Origin: Reticulitermes lucifugus
Taxonomy: Eukaryota; Arthropoda; Insecta; Blattodea; Rhinotermitidae
DNA: 64,000 nucleotides
Direction: 5' to 3'
NCBI GenBank assembly: GCA_026260175.1
Contig: JAKCWW010000329.1
Span: forward strand, 11,774-75,773
Each line of letters starts with the position of its first letter. The first letter of the stretch is position 1. A program made the position numbers and the translations under genes. Below, in pieces: positions 12,013 through 23,019 of this stretch. The notes below the pieces were generated by a model. It was not told where the DNA came from, searched no databases, and saw nothing but the letters and a program-made list of their open reading frames with translations.

Positions 12013-12401
12013 GCTGGCGTAAATTATGAATTACGAGGTATTTTACACAAGTCAATTTTTGCCACATCTTACTGCAAAGAGGCACTGTACGCTACACGTC
12101 ACGTCGCTGATATGGTCAGTACGTCTCGCCGTCAATTCATGACACAGTAACTGGAATAATGTAAACACCTTTCGACAGTTCCCAAGATTGTATGCTGTCC
12201 TGTCAAGCAGCTGACCACGTTTAAGTCTGGGGACGGCTGACGGCGTTGTAGTATCTGTGGACAGTAGACTAATACTGTGCGAATGGGCGACATCGTACAG
12301 CAAGTATTAACGCGACAGTTCAGGAAACTTCATTCATGTTTACAGAGTGACAGTGTAAATAAAGAAACAACCAATTCTGTTCCAGATTTCAGGCTTCCGC
12401 C

Positions 12402-12480
12402 GCGATGAAGTTCAGGCCTTCGCTCTTCTGGGATGTTAGGAAGCGTATGTTGGTAGTTATTTGCCGACGATTCGGTGCAG
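12402..12480 (+). repeat. Foldback family F, half element
   Basis: 'gatttcaggcttccgccgcg', then 'gctcttctgggatgtta' and 'gccgacgattcgg'. The same order of blocks forms one arm of the palindrome at 56590-56845, so this appears to be a single arm or a diverged copy. Confidence 0.55.
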
Positions 12481-12524
12481 GCCTTAACCAAGTCTATTGT
12501 CTACGGGATGATAAAAGTATTTAA

Positions 12525-12780
12525 TTATTTATGCTTTATTTAACGACGCTCTCAGCACTTAACACTGCATTGTGTCGAATGGTGGAATGATCAGTGAATA
12601 ATGAATTCTAAAAGGTGTAGAAGGAAGTGGGAGTGCCCTAATTAGAGGTACTGTTTCGGCATCTGCAGAGACTGAGAAAACCCGCGAAGAAACAGCATAT
12701 TCCGAGATTCAAACCAGGCACCTCCCGTATACCAGTCTGAACCGTTATCACTTGAGTCAATGAGCTCGGTTACAACAAAT
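12525..12780 (-). repeat. SINE with tRNA-like head (family C/D)
   Basis: On the minus strand a tRNA-like head ('gactcaagtgataacggttc' … 'cctggtttgaatc') is followed by a body that ends near 'gagcgtcgttaaataaagc'. The 'tttatttaacgacgctc' end is one I recognise as a recurrent insect repeat terminus, which is prior knowledge rather than something shown here. Only one clear copy lies in the window. Confidence 0.5.
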
Positions 12781-12804
12781 TACGAAACTGTAGAAACTTA
12801 AGTC

Positions 12805-12990
12805 TAGTGGAATGTTATACCGTGTCGATTGGTAAAGTTACCGACGTTTCTGAGTAACGTAGTGACTCCATCTACGTCAAGCGACTCAGGAAGTGTTAAG
12901 TTCTTCAACTGCTTTACACTGAAGATGGAGGCACTACGCTCCTCCGAAACATTGGTTACTATTTACCAGTATATATGGCGTAACATCGCT
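12805..12990. repeat. Foldback family F, imperfect palindrome
   Basis: The left arm has 'atgttataccgtgtcgattg', 'gttaccgacgtttctgag' and 'gtagtgactccatct'. The right arm, reverse-complemented, has 'gatgttacgccatatatact', 'taaccaatgtttcggagg' and 'gtagtgcctccatcttcagt'. The arms are about 80 bp and well diverged. The structure matches the palindrome at 56590-56845. Confidence 0.65.
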
Positions 12991-12999
12991 GAAGACAGG

Positions 13000-13790
13000 A
13001 ACCTTCGTCAACACTTCTGTGACAGCAGGTGCAGATGAAGCAAAATATTTTGATTAGGAAAGAGCCTTCCATAAGAACAAAAATACAATCGGAAGTAATT
13101 TCATTAATAGGAACGATTACGTATGCCTCGACTAAAACGAAGAAACAGTTCTTAAAGCTGTGTATTCGACGCTGGAAAGTAAGATCCTGCACGAGTTTAT
13201 CAAAACGATAATACTGCCTATGCTTAAGAAATGTGGCCAGCCTAAAATTACTCACAGAAATGGGCCCTTACTTATTTTGTCCACTGCTCGCGGAGCAATC
13301 TTCATTAAAACTTCAGGTCCTGGAAGTTCCGCCCTGTTTCCAAGAACCGTCACGTTGCAACAAGTGCTCTTACAGGTTAAGACGGCCTTGATCATAAGAC
13401 TTCTTCCATTCTTTAACTACATTCAAAGTTTCAAACTTTATTTTCAAGTATTTCTTAAAATATCTTTTGCCGTGAAGAATGTATACACAGGAATATAAAT
13501 AGAGCCTACCTCTTCCGGAACCTTATTTACTGCGACGCCATTTGTTGCTGCTCTTCTGACAAAAGAATGCTGGAAGCCAGACGTGTAACAATTAAGTGTA
13601 CTGTTTCATTCTTACTGCATAAAACGTCACACAAAAACTGCACCAAACACAATTACAACTGCGACACACACGAAACAACTTTCTTCATTCCTCAGTTTCA
13701 ATACACTGGCACAAAATTCGTTCCATTACATTGCACATTATAATTAAAAGTATCAAAGAGGCCCTACATAGGACAAGGATGCTTCCTTCA
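13000..13790. other. No gene seen
   Basis: Several overlapping short frames on both strands (for example 13160-13498) lack domains and splice context. I noticed no clear repeat. Confidence 0.4.
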
Positions 13791-13959
13791 AATCCCTCAA
13801 TTTATCAACGTCCCGTTATCGAGTGTCAATATCGAGGCCGGAAATCAACCATGTACTTCCGCAGCCGGGATTTTAAGACCTGGAAGCAACTATCAAGAAT
13901 GTGGAAATGGGGAATTTAGAATGTAATAGACTCGTGTCAAATGTTTGAGCTTTAACCTT

Positions 13960-14420
13960 TTACAGCACAACTGTTGTTTACCACCCGCTTTACCACTAAA
14001 ACGTTCTGCCTTTTGTCCACATGTTTCGTACGCTTCTCACAAAAGGGTGGGGACAGTGTAGTCAGTATAGCGACTCGCTACGAGCTGGACGGTCCGGGGA
14101 TCGAATCACGGTGGAGGCGCGATTTTCCGCACCCGTTCAGACCTGTCCTGGGGCTCACCCAGCCTCCGGCACAATGGGTACCAGCTCATTCTCGAGAGTA
14201 AAGCGGCCAGCGCGTGGTGTTAACCACCCACCCCCACCTAGTGCCGAGGTTAAAGAAAGAGTAGAGCTAGACCTCTACGCGCCTCAGTGCCTTCATGACA
14301 GGTTATAGGGTGAACTTTACTTTTACTTTATGGTTCTCACAATAAAGAGTGATTCTTTCCCTCAACGGTATTAAACGGCTGGGCTTTGTAATGAAGGCGC
14401 GATGTCTTCTATGAGGCATA
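13960..14420 (+). repeat. Dispersed repeat E interrupted by a SINE-A
   Basis: Blocks of repeat E ('ttgtttaccacccgctttac', 'ctgccttttgtccacatg') stop at 14033. They resume at 14343 ('aataaagagtgattctttcc', 'ctgggctttgtaatgaagg') after the SINE-A at 14043-14333. Read together, the SINE landed inside an older repeat. Confidence 0.6.
14043..14333 (+). repeat. SINE-A with target-site duplication
   Basis: Full-length copy: an A-box head ('tagtcagtatagcgactcgc'), a B box ('ggggatcgaatcac'), the body blocks 'ggggctcacccagcctcc', 'cccacctagtgccgaggtta' and 'gtgccttcatgac', and a 'ctttacttttacttta' tail. The direct repeat TTCTCACAA at 14034-14042 and 14334-14342 is the likely target-site duplication, which supports retroposition. 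Confidence 0.85.
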
Positions 14421-14438
14421 AAAAATTATTATTATTAT

Positions 14439-14474
<36 letters not shown>

Positions 14475-15420
14475 AATTTTTATTGCCTTTATGCAGGGTA
14501 TTACAATTATATACCTGAAACAAACCATGTTTCTAGGGTATACAATGTTACAGCTATTCTGTAGTTACAATTTACGGCACATGTACTGCTATTTCCCATG
14601 TTGAGTGTTTTGTACTTTTACATCAGTACTTTCCGCAGTATGTGTGCAGTGCCCAATATGGCTGTTTTGTGTAGTTGCTTCATTTCGTACTTTCCAGTTA
14701 TGTTATGTTGCTCAGGTATTTTCTGAATGATTCTGAGATGGTTCCAGCTGCCTCTGTTATTACTGGTATCACTTTTGTTTTTACATTCCACGTGCGCTGT
14801 ATTTCTATTGTAAGGTCTTTTATATTTAGAATCTTCTCTGCTTCTTTCTTGATCACATTTCTATCTCCTGAAATTGCAACATCTATTAACATACATGTTC
14901 CTTTTTCATTATCACATATTAGGATGTCCGGTTTATTGTTAGGCATGGTTCTGTCGGTTTACACGTGTTGCTGCCATAACATGGTTACCTTACCTCCATG
15001 ACTTGCTTGTACTAATTTTGGTACATGCTCGTACCAGAGTTCCTTGTCTAATTTTACCCCCTACTTCCTTGCATATGTTAAAGTGTAGTTGAGCACACAC
15101 TCTGTCATGTCGTTTATATAGTGTTCTTTTACCTGTATTGGGCATGCTGATGTAATGTGTACTACTGTCTCGTCAAATTGTTGACACGGTCTGCATTTGC
15201 TCTCTATTTGTGTTTGTAATATTTTTGTTGCATGACGTCTTGTTTGTAACGCCTGATCTTGTGCTGCTACTATGCCACTTTCAGTTTCTGCTTTCAGATC
15301 TGCCCTTAACAGCCACAGGAACGTGTCTTCTTCACTAATAAGCTGTCTATCTACACTTCTAATATACTGACCATGCATTACTTTGCTTTCCCATTTTTTT
15401 CTTTAAGAACTCTCCTAATC
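14412..15420 (-). mobile_element. R4/R2-like LINE, C-terminal part
   Basis: Two minus-strand frames occur in the expected order. First (15378-15061) is a segment with a CX2CX8HX4C knuckle. Then (14946-14698) comes a segment with NKPDI…D…LIDVA, the PD…D pattern of the restriction-like endonuclease used by R2/R4/CRE-type non-LTR retrotransposons. A stop and a frame change lie between them, so the copy is broken. The 3' UTR runs to a simple-repeat tail of TAC and TAA units (about 14428-14474), a typical terminus for this group. The reverse transcriptase domain itself is not present. The clade within the endonuclease-type LINEs is inferred. Confidence 0.75.
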
Positions 15421-15535
15421 TTGCTTTTGCGTGTTGTTTGCCTTCCTTTCTTATTTTTTGTTATTGTTGTTTCACTGTTTTCATTTGGTTCAAGTCTTCT
15501 ACAACCTTTGTTGCTGTTTTAATTGTTTAATTCAT

Positions 15536-15562
15536 TTATTATTATTATTATTATTATTATTA
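15536..15562. repeat. (ATT)n microsatellite
   Basis: About nine ATT/TTA units, just beyond the broken 5' edge of the LINE at 14412-15420. Confidence 0.9.
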
Positions 15563-15889
15563 ACTTCAGGTGTCACCGCACGTACTACCTCTGGACCAGC
15601 AGTTCCCTTTGAACGGACCGCAGGGACAGAATCAAACAGGCAAACTAAGAATGGACAGTGAGGCATATTACGTGACCACACGTAGCGGCAATAAAACAGG
15701 CCTGCTGTGTACACAATGAGATTTATCATGACACTACTACCTTGGTCTACCAGAGTGACCCTACTATCAACATAATCGCTCGCTATTTCGCAAGTAGTCA
15801 GCTGGTGTGGGATGAGACCTGAGTCCCGTGGTACTGCGGCCGCAAAGAGGTCTACTGTACAGCCCCGGATGACTGATAAGTATGGTGCA

Positions 15890-16022
15890 TTTGTGGAATG
15901 GTACGAGGCTGGGGGAAAATCGAAATATTCTCAGAAAATCTTCCCCTAAATTACTCTGGGAGTGAACCCGAGCCTCCGCGGTCAGAAACTGGCAACTAAC
16001 GGACTGAGCTTGATTTTCCAAG
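15890..16022 (-). repeat. SINE-C copy
   Basis: The minus strand carries a tRNA-like head ('cagtccgttagttgccagtt' region ending in GGTTCACTCCC) followed by the family body ('agaatatttcgattttcc'). The same head recurs at 1-62 and 28380-28560. Confidence 0.6.
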
Positions 16023-16104
16023 CGTATTCTAGGTTCAGAGAAATGTAACTTGAAAATTTATTAACACACATACAATCAATAAACAAATATGGCGTTTGAA
16101 AAAC

Positions 16105-16245
16105 ACTTCCTTGTTTATTCCTCAATTACTGCGTTGCTACATATTATTTGAAATTTTTACTTCTCAGAACTGCCGTGTGATGGACACGTGAGGTGGCCGA
16201 AACACGATAGCAACGCAGTAGTAACTGAGGAATAAATAAGGAAAC
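16105..16245. repeat. Foldback: ~40-bp inverted repeat
   Basis: 'ttccttgtttattcctcaat' with 'actgcgttgcta' on the left is answered by 'tagcaacgcagtagtaactg' with 'aggaataaataaggaaacg' on the right. The arms have a few mismatches and a small indel, and the spacer is ~60 bp. The element type is unknown. Confidence 0.7.
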
Positions 16246-16249
16246 GCTG

Positions 16250-17547
16250 TGCCGACAGCATATTCATTTACAAATTGTATGCTATCGTGAGCACAACTGG
16301 GATGTATCGAATGGATATATTCTATAAGATTCTACGCAATGTATTGTGGAAAATCGAGGGTCTTCTTGCCGCTCACAAATAACATACACAATAACACTAC
16401 TCTATATAATCACTGGTATATGGGCATAGCTTAGACACTTAGTACCGGCAGTTACCATTCCAATAATGGTCCGTACTAATCTATCATCCGGAGCTGGTGC
16501 AGCAGGACCAATTGCGGCTGCAGTAAGTACGGACTCAGTCACACCCCACACCTACAGTTAGGCCTACAACAAAAATCAAAACCACCACCCTTACACCATT
16601 TACATTTTACACACATTCTGCAGTCTGCCCCAGCTGCAATTCTTACTTATGATATTACGCATCTCTTGAAGGAATGTGTTCAAATCATTCACCTACAATG
16701 GCGAAGGGGCCAGAAGGATCCTATGAAACGGCGTCACATCCCACAAGAAATCCGTCTTCAAATCAATCTTGTTTCCCCAAACTTCGACTTGTTATTAAAC
16801 GCAATGTCTGTTTATTTAGCAGTATTTACTTGTAAAACAGTCATGAAAGACGAGAACCGAAAGCCCACCCACCTATTCCGAGGAGTGGAACTGCGAAAGC
16901 TGAACAGTTTCAGTAGCTATTTCGGTAGCGACTTGAATCAGATTTTTCACCACTAATCTAAACCACGTTCTAAGATTTGTTAAAATTCATAACCATATCG
17001 TAATAACAGAGTGTGTAATAATTCCGAGTAATAAGCACACTGGCTGATAATGTTCTATCTGCCTCTACACTACTGATTTGATAAGAAACAGAAGATGTTT
17101 CTACAAATAACGTTCCGGGCACGTTTTTGTTTAAGCAATGTAACACTGTACAGCACACACAAACGAAAAGTATTCTTAGCTTTGTGTAACGTATTCAGTT
17201 CGCTCGTGTTTTCTTTTTTTCCTGTTTCAAATGCTGGTGCCTAACATAAACGATCTGAAAACTGTCCATCAATTCAATTCAGACGAATAAGTAAGTAACA
17301 TCTTGATATCTGAATCCAACTGCAGTACAATCCACCTGATTCGTCACGTGGAAATGACAGAACAGACATTGAATGAAATCATTAATTAACGAAGGATGAA
17401 AGCACTCTAAATATCAACACAAAACCCGCCGTAAAGTTACCAAGAATTATTCTGCTGAACACGTATTAGCACCCTTATACTGATGATCGAAATTTTTGCT
17501 CTTATATTGATATTTGCGGGAATATGAAGCTTCAAATAGTCACTTAC
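16250..17547. other. Intron of the PKC gene; no other gene seen
   Basis: This is the stretch directly downstream (minus strand) of the PKC donor site. The 96-codon open frame at 16666-16956 on the plus strand has no recognisable domain. No further PKC exon (second half of the C1A zinc finger) was found between here and position 1, so the intron must exceed 17 kb. Confidence 0.5.
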
Positions 17548-17735
17548 CATATGAAGTCTTTGCAGTGGCTGCAGAATGTAGGCTGCTTGAAGAACCGTGG
17601 AATGAATTTGTGATCCTTCACGTTGTACACATTTTTCTTTTTCAGTGCTCCCTTTCTACCTCGGAGTCTCAGGCCAAAGACAGTATTTAAATCTGCCGAA
17701 GCATCATCGCTCACGTATGCCTCCTCGTCCGCCAT
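17548..17735 (-). CDS. Conventional protein kinase C, first coding exon
   Basis: Encodes the N-terminus of a calcium/diacylglycerol-dependent Ser/Thr kinase of the PKC alpha/beta type (Drosophila Pkc53E/inaC relatives). Visible are the start [11 protein letters not shown], the autoinhibitory pseudosubstrate at residues ~22-35 ([12 protein letters not shown], with Ala at the phosphoacceptor place as in the family's RKGALRQKNV), and the start of the first C1 zinc finger with H42, C55 and C58 in the correct HX12CX2C spacing. The exon ends in TG before a GTAAGT donor, so the codon for Trp63 is completed in the next exon. The remaining C1, C2 and kinase exons lie outside the window on the low-coordinate side. 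The gene is head-to-head with DCTN5. A conventional rather than novel PKC is favoured because the pseudosubstrate is directly followed by C1A near the N-terminus. Confidence 0.93.
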
Positions 17736-18206
17736 GACTGCTAATGCCCGATGTCACTACGAAAGCAGACTGCCTGCAGCAGAACAGCGCTCGTTGAAGT
17801 ATCGATGAGTTACTATAAAAATCAAGTTTAACCCCAAATATGTTTACTAAACATTACTTGAACATTTATTAAAATGTCTCATAAATTATATAATTAATTA
17901 CATGTGGAGAATACAATACTTTTCAGTTTTATATTATATAAATATAAACTCGTTTTCAGTAGTACATTACAACCAAGTGTAACCGGCTTGAAACAAAAAC
18001 CATACTGAGATTTTGTGAATGTGTATTGACAAATGAAATGACATTGCGGACTGCAAGTTGAACAATATAATGGTGTAATACGTATATTACAATGTACTAG
18101 CCTCGTGAATGACAAGTTCAGGCGAATGGAAACTGGAACTGGAAAGGGGAAAAACAGTTGTCGTCGCGTAAGGGGCGTTGGCAAGATATTTATTTAGGCG
18201 TGAATA
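17736..18206. promoter_or_regulatory. Putative bidirectional promoter between PKC and DCTN5
   Basis: The start codons of the divergent PKC (-) and DCTN5 (+) genes are 471 bp apart. The interval must hold both first coding exons' 5' UTRs and at least one promoter, unless untranslated first exons lie elsewhere. No clear TATA box in a convincing position or CpG cluster was recognised. The call rests on gene arrangement only. Confidence 0.45.
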
Positions 18207-21200
18207 ATGGAACTTCAAGACATTTACTATAACAAAGCAGAATACGTTGAAACGGTAATAATTGAAGGTTGAGGCTCGTACCTAACCTCAAAATAATCTA
18301 TTTCTGCCATCTTTGTCATTCTGTTCAGTATGTGTGTTTCGTACAGATGTTTCTCTTATGTAATGTGTAACTTCAGTTGATGTCAGGTGGTGAGTGGATC
18401 ATTATATATTTTTGTCGACGTAAGATGACATTAACCAGTGTATGAACTTGCTATGATTTGCAGGCATCAGGCAACAAAGTGAGCCGCCAGACAGTTTTGT
18501 GCGGATCACAAAATATAGTCTTGAGTGGCAAAGTAATAGTGCAGTCGGATGCTATTATACGTGGAGACCTTGCTAATGTACGTGCTGGTCGATATTGCAT
18601 CATCAGCAAACATGCAGTTATTCGCCCACCGTTCAAGAAATTCAGCAAAGGGTAAATTTCTGTGTACATGCGGTTGGTTGTATATTTCTTTTCCCAGAAC
18701 CTCCAATGCAGCTGTCTAACTCACACTAGACTAGTGGCAAGAATATTGGCACAGCAGTCGAGGAATATATTTTAAAGTTGTAGTTTACAGTGCATGGGCT
18801 GGGTGATCCACAGTGCGATTCTGGTAGGGGGAAGAGGTTTAACTCTTCTCCAAAACGTCCAGACTGGGTCTGAGGTCCAACCAGCCTTCTATTCAATAGG
18901 TGCAGGGTTCTTTCCCTGGGGTAAAGGGGCCGGGCCATGATATTAATCACTCACCTCCATCTGCAGCCAAGGTTAAGATGAATAGAGATATATTTCAACT
19001 CCCCCTATGTGCCTTCATTGCATGGACAGGGACAACCTTTTTTACAGTGCACAAAGTTTAAGTTATAGTGATTTGTAGTTTCATAACTTGATTGTTTCAT
19101 GTACTGTACTTGTGAATCAGGAGTGACACTAGTGCCATTTAATGTAAGACTGGAAAATTTTGTTCAGTTTTCAAAAGGTATGCAACTTTTGTTCTGGTGT
19201 TTTCCCTAGACTGTGAAATAACATGATGAATACATGCAGTCTGCAATTTACCTTCACATTTTATAGACATAAGTAATGAACCACTTATGAAGGAACACAT
19301 TCATGATTTCTTTGATCATGATGCAGCGTACTGTGTGAGAACTGTATATGAACAGAATGAATTTTTGAATCTCTCAGCCTGATCATTCACAAGTCATACT
19401 ACCATTAACACTACAGAGTCTAAGATACAGGCAGAATTTTAAAATAAACTGCAAAAATAAAGACGTCTGCTCCTGTCACACCCAGCTGATGAAGTGCTTT
19501 CTCAGCCATTCACTCATCCAGCAGGATGGTGCACCACCCTTATTTCTGCTTGGACATGGGAGCGTTTCTGGCTGAGCAACAATCCAGAAGTTGGGTAGGG
19601 CATGGGGAAGCCAATTCTTTGGCCACTGAGATCACCATGTTAATCACACTGAACTTTTTTTCATCTCTGATTGTGTAACACACATTTACATATCCCCACT
19701 GCTAGAGTCTCTTACACATTTACAGGGACTGATGTTACGTGTTATTGCTTTAGTCAGTGCTGTAACACACATGGGACACACTCCAGTATTACCTGGGTAC
19801 ATGTTACATCACTGAAGTTGTGCATATGGAATACTTGTCGACAAAATGTGATGTGTGTGATGTCCACTTCAATATCTTCTGGCTGTGTTATGTACATTAA
19901 ATGCATAACAAGATCATAAGATGTATTTATCTCAGTACTGTCTGTGAGTAAAAATGTATTCAGTTCTCCTTGTGAAATAATATTTTTTGTCAAATGTTGC
20001 CCAAATTTTGTAAAATGTTCTAAATATCATAAACATTGAATTTTTCTTCATCAAAAGCTGCTTCTGTGTGAAAGAGTTATATAATGAAGACAGATGCACA
20101 AATGGGCATGGGGGAGAAAACAGGTGCTTTCTCATTGTTTTGAAATGTGTATGAAAAGGAGACCTCATTTATATTAAATTATGTTTTTGACAGAATAATG
20201 TTTTCACACTTATTTTAATTGGATGTTACAATTGCTGTTAGACCACTATGAAGAGAATTTGTCCATTGAGAAGATAATACAAAGCTTATGTTTATTTTTC
20301 AGTGTGGCATTCTTTCCCCTTCACATGGGTGATCACGTTTTTGTTGGTGAACATTCTGTAATAAGTGCTGCAGTAGTTGGTTCATATGTATACATTGGAA
20401 AAAATTGTGTGATTGTAAGTATGAAAATGCAATGTATGTTCCTATGAAACTAGTATAATGCCCACTGAAAGTTCAGGAGAAAGTCTGTTTTTATGTGTTA
20501 AACTGGTACCTAAAATTTGAAAATCCTAGATCATGACATTTTATCACATGTACAGCTTTACTCTCAGGGAATTATTTTTGCCTAGTATTCATCCCTTACC
20601 TGCTTTCTTCCTTCCTTCATCACTGCTTTCTTCCAGATTATCCTTTCCTCCTCCCATATTTCCTCCATGTTAAAACAATGCTGTGTTGTGTTCTATGGCA
20701 TTTTGATGTTTTCCCTAAGATTATACATCCTTTATGAGGTCCCTTCAGAAATATCTTCACAGGATTGTGTCGAGTATGTTCTGTTATTAATCTGAAGTTC
20801 TTTCTGTGAAGTGCCAAACCCCAGTGTGTGTATCAAAGAACTATGTTATTGAGTGTATGTGTGTTTGTGATGTCATTTTTCCTTCTGAAGAACATTTAGC
20901 TATTAAATATTTAAAAGCTGGTTGCTTGAAGAAAACACACTCACATGACGCTAGGTGTTAAGTTCTCACAGCAGTGTGGATGAAGATTTGAGTCTTCTGG
21001 GATGTAACGCTGTGTCCCTGAATAAGTAGAACCACTTATCCAGTGACACAGCATCGCATCCCAGGAGACTCAAATCCTCATGTTTATAGAAGTCTGAGTT
21101 TGGATTTATCTTAATCCTGCTACATAATTTGTGTTGTAAAGGGTCGCAGATGTGTTCTCAAGGACTGCTGTGTTATCGAGGATAACACAGTTCTACCACC

Positions 21201-21336
21201 GGAGACTGTGGTACCATCTTTTACAAGATATGGAGGTTCACCTGGTGTCTGCAATGGGGAAGTGCCTGAATGTATGCAGGAATTAATGCTGGAATATACA
21301 CGAAACTATTATCAGCATTTTCTGCCAGCAAAATGA
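18207..21336 (+). CDS. DCTN5: Dynactin subunit 5 (p25), 4 exons, complete
   Basis: Exons 18207-18254, 18464-18651, 20303-20414 and 21142-21336 join with GT-AG introns and matching phases (0, 2, 0) to give 180 residues; human DCTN5 has 182. The protein starts [16 protein letters not shown], then [15 protein letters not shown], and contains [36 protein letters not shown] and [11 protein letters not shown], all family landmarks. These form the hexapeptide-repeat left-handed beta-helix of the p25/p27 pointed-end module. In the dynactin complex p25 sits at the pointed end of the Arp1 filament and helps dynein bind membrane cargo in the cytoplasm. Intron 2 holds a SINE-A and intron 3 a short foldback. 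The stop is TGA at 21334-21336. An AATAAA near 21772 could be the poly(A) signal. Assignment is secure. Confidence 0.97.
18790..19050 (+). repeat. SINE-A in DCTN5 intron 2, head diverged
   Basis: The body blocks are clear ('tgaggtccaaccagcct', 'ggggtaaaggggccgggcc', 'cactcacctccatct', 'ctatgtgccttcatt'). The tRNA-like head is truncated or strongly diverged. It lies in the sense direction relative to the gene. Confidence 0.75.
20990..21075. repeat. Foldback family F, hairpin in DCTN5 intron 3
   Basis: 'gagtcttctgggatgtaacg' followed by 'ctgtgtccctg' is answered 24 bp later by 'cagtgacacagcatcgcatc' and 'ccaggagactc' in reverse complement. The hairpin sits 67 bp upstream of the last DCTN5 exon. 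Confidence 0.7.
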
Positions 21337-23019
21337 ACAACTAGAAATTTTGCTACTTTCTTTCATTCCCATGGAAAACAGTTGATACACCTGATACAGT
21401 GGTTTATTTTAACCCTTTCATTTCCCAATTTCTAAGTCCTGACATGCCCTCCAAACCATATTTCTTTTGCAAATATTGAAATCAGTATTGCAGATTTTAC
21501 TATGATCCTTGTTATTCTCTCAATTGTGTACTACCTTTTGAACTGACAGCCTTTGAACACGTGCAAAAATTCAATTGTTGAAAGATCATATAACATGAGT
21601 GTATTCAGCAGTGGTGTGAATAAAAAATCAAACAAATTGGAAGTGATTAAGTGTATTCAGGGTTGGCCTAGTAGACACAAAGTAACATGACTCTTCATTG
21701 TTGGTCAGGCTGTTGTGGTCATTCTTAAGACCTTAACTTATTTCAAACAGCAGTATTTACAACATACTTAAATAAAATTTCTGAAAATATTTTGTACCAA
21801 CTGCTTCTAACATCTGTATATACCATCTATCAACTATTTACTGAAGTCATACACTTACTGTGTGCCAGTATGCCATGCAAGAATGTTTCACTTTTTTGCT
21901 ACTGGGTCGTTTCTTGACATTTCTGTGCTAGTGTACCTTATACATATTTTTTCATGTATCCGTTTTTGAGAATATAAAAAATACTTGTGCTATACTGTTT
22001 GTTTATATGTAAAAATTATATATTTTTCAACATAAGATTTTGATTATTTATTCAGTACATATAAAACAGGTGATTTGTGTTAAGCATTCTGTATTGATTT
22101 GTAATGTGATCAGAATGAATAAATTACTTATGTAATACCAGATTCTGAGGTGCAGTAAAAATGTAAAGGCACAGATCAGGGATTGCCATGTGTCTGTTAA
22201 AGTGAAGACAATGTTTGGATCATTTAACTGAATCAGTTTTTGTGTTTCAATTGGGTGTTTAAGGTGGTGTTTGAATTGAGGCAAACCATAATGACTGTTC
22301 TGTTGCAACATAACCCAGCACTGTGCAAATGTACATTTCTAAATGGTATAGAATATGATCAGTACAATATCCTGTGTAAAATCAGTGGGAGTACTTTAAA
22401 GGAGATAAACTGAATTGTCTTAACCATCAGCTCTATATCCAAAAAGTCAGTGCCTGATTACGTTTATAAGACTGTACAATATTGTTATGTTGTAGGTCTG
22501 CAGGGGAGAAAAATAATCTGGTGAACTGTAAGTGATTTGCTGAAGACCAGTTTTCTAGTGGTTAGAGCCTGAGAATTTGTATAGCTTAAATCATTTTGCC
22601 AAGCATCAAATATGGGTAAGATGTTAGAGGGAAAACATTGACAATTAGAGTTAAGGCAGCTGGGCTCAAGACTATAATATCCACTTAATGGCCACCCCAC
22701 ACATGACAGGAGTGCTAACCACGACACCACAATGTCAGGCCCTACTAGCACTCTTGGCTATTCATATTGTGGTCTTCTGGGTTATGACATCAAACAATCT
22801 GGTAGGTTCACACCAGTGTTTCCAAGGAATATATTGCCTCCATCATCTAGGTAGCTCGAGACAACACATTCCTTTAAAATGTTGGTAACCATGCACCAGA
22901 CTAACACTGTCATAACTCTGTAGGCCACAACTTCTATCTTTGCTACTGAAAAAACCCCAAATTCTGTATTGTTGCATATTCTTTTAAACAGACAGAAACT
23001 ACAATTGTATGGAAATTTA
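21337..23019. other. Convergent 3' region of DCTN5 and the dioxygenase gene
   Basis: No coding exon seen. It should contain both 3' UTRs. A family-F block starts near 22766 ('gtggtcttctgggttatgac', later 'catcatctaggta'). Confidence 0.6.
22766..22895 (+). repeat. Dispersed repeat F, diverged copy
   Basis: 'gtcttctgggttatgacatc', 'tctggtaggttcacaccag' and 'gtttccaaggaa' match the order of blocks in the copies at 44737-44835 and 56213-56300. It ends with a 'catcatct' segment in place of the usual 'catcttcagggt'. Confidence 0.5.
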
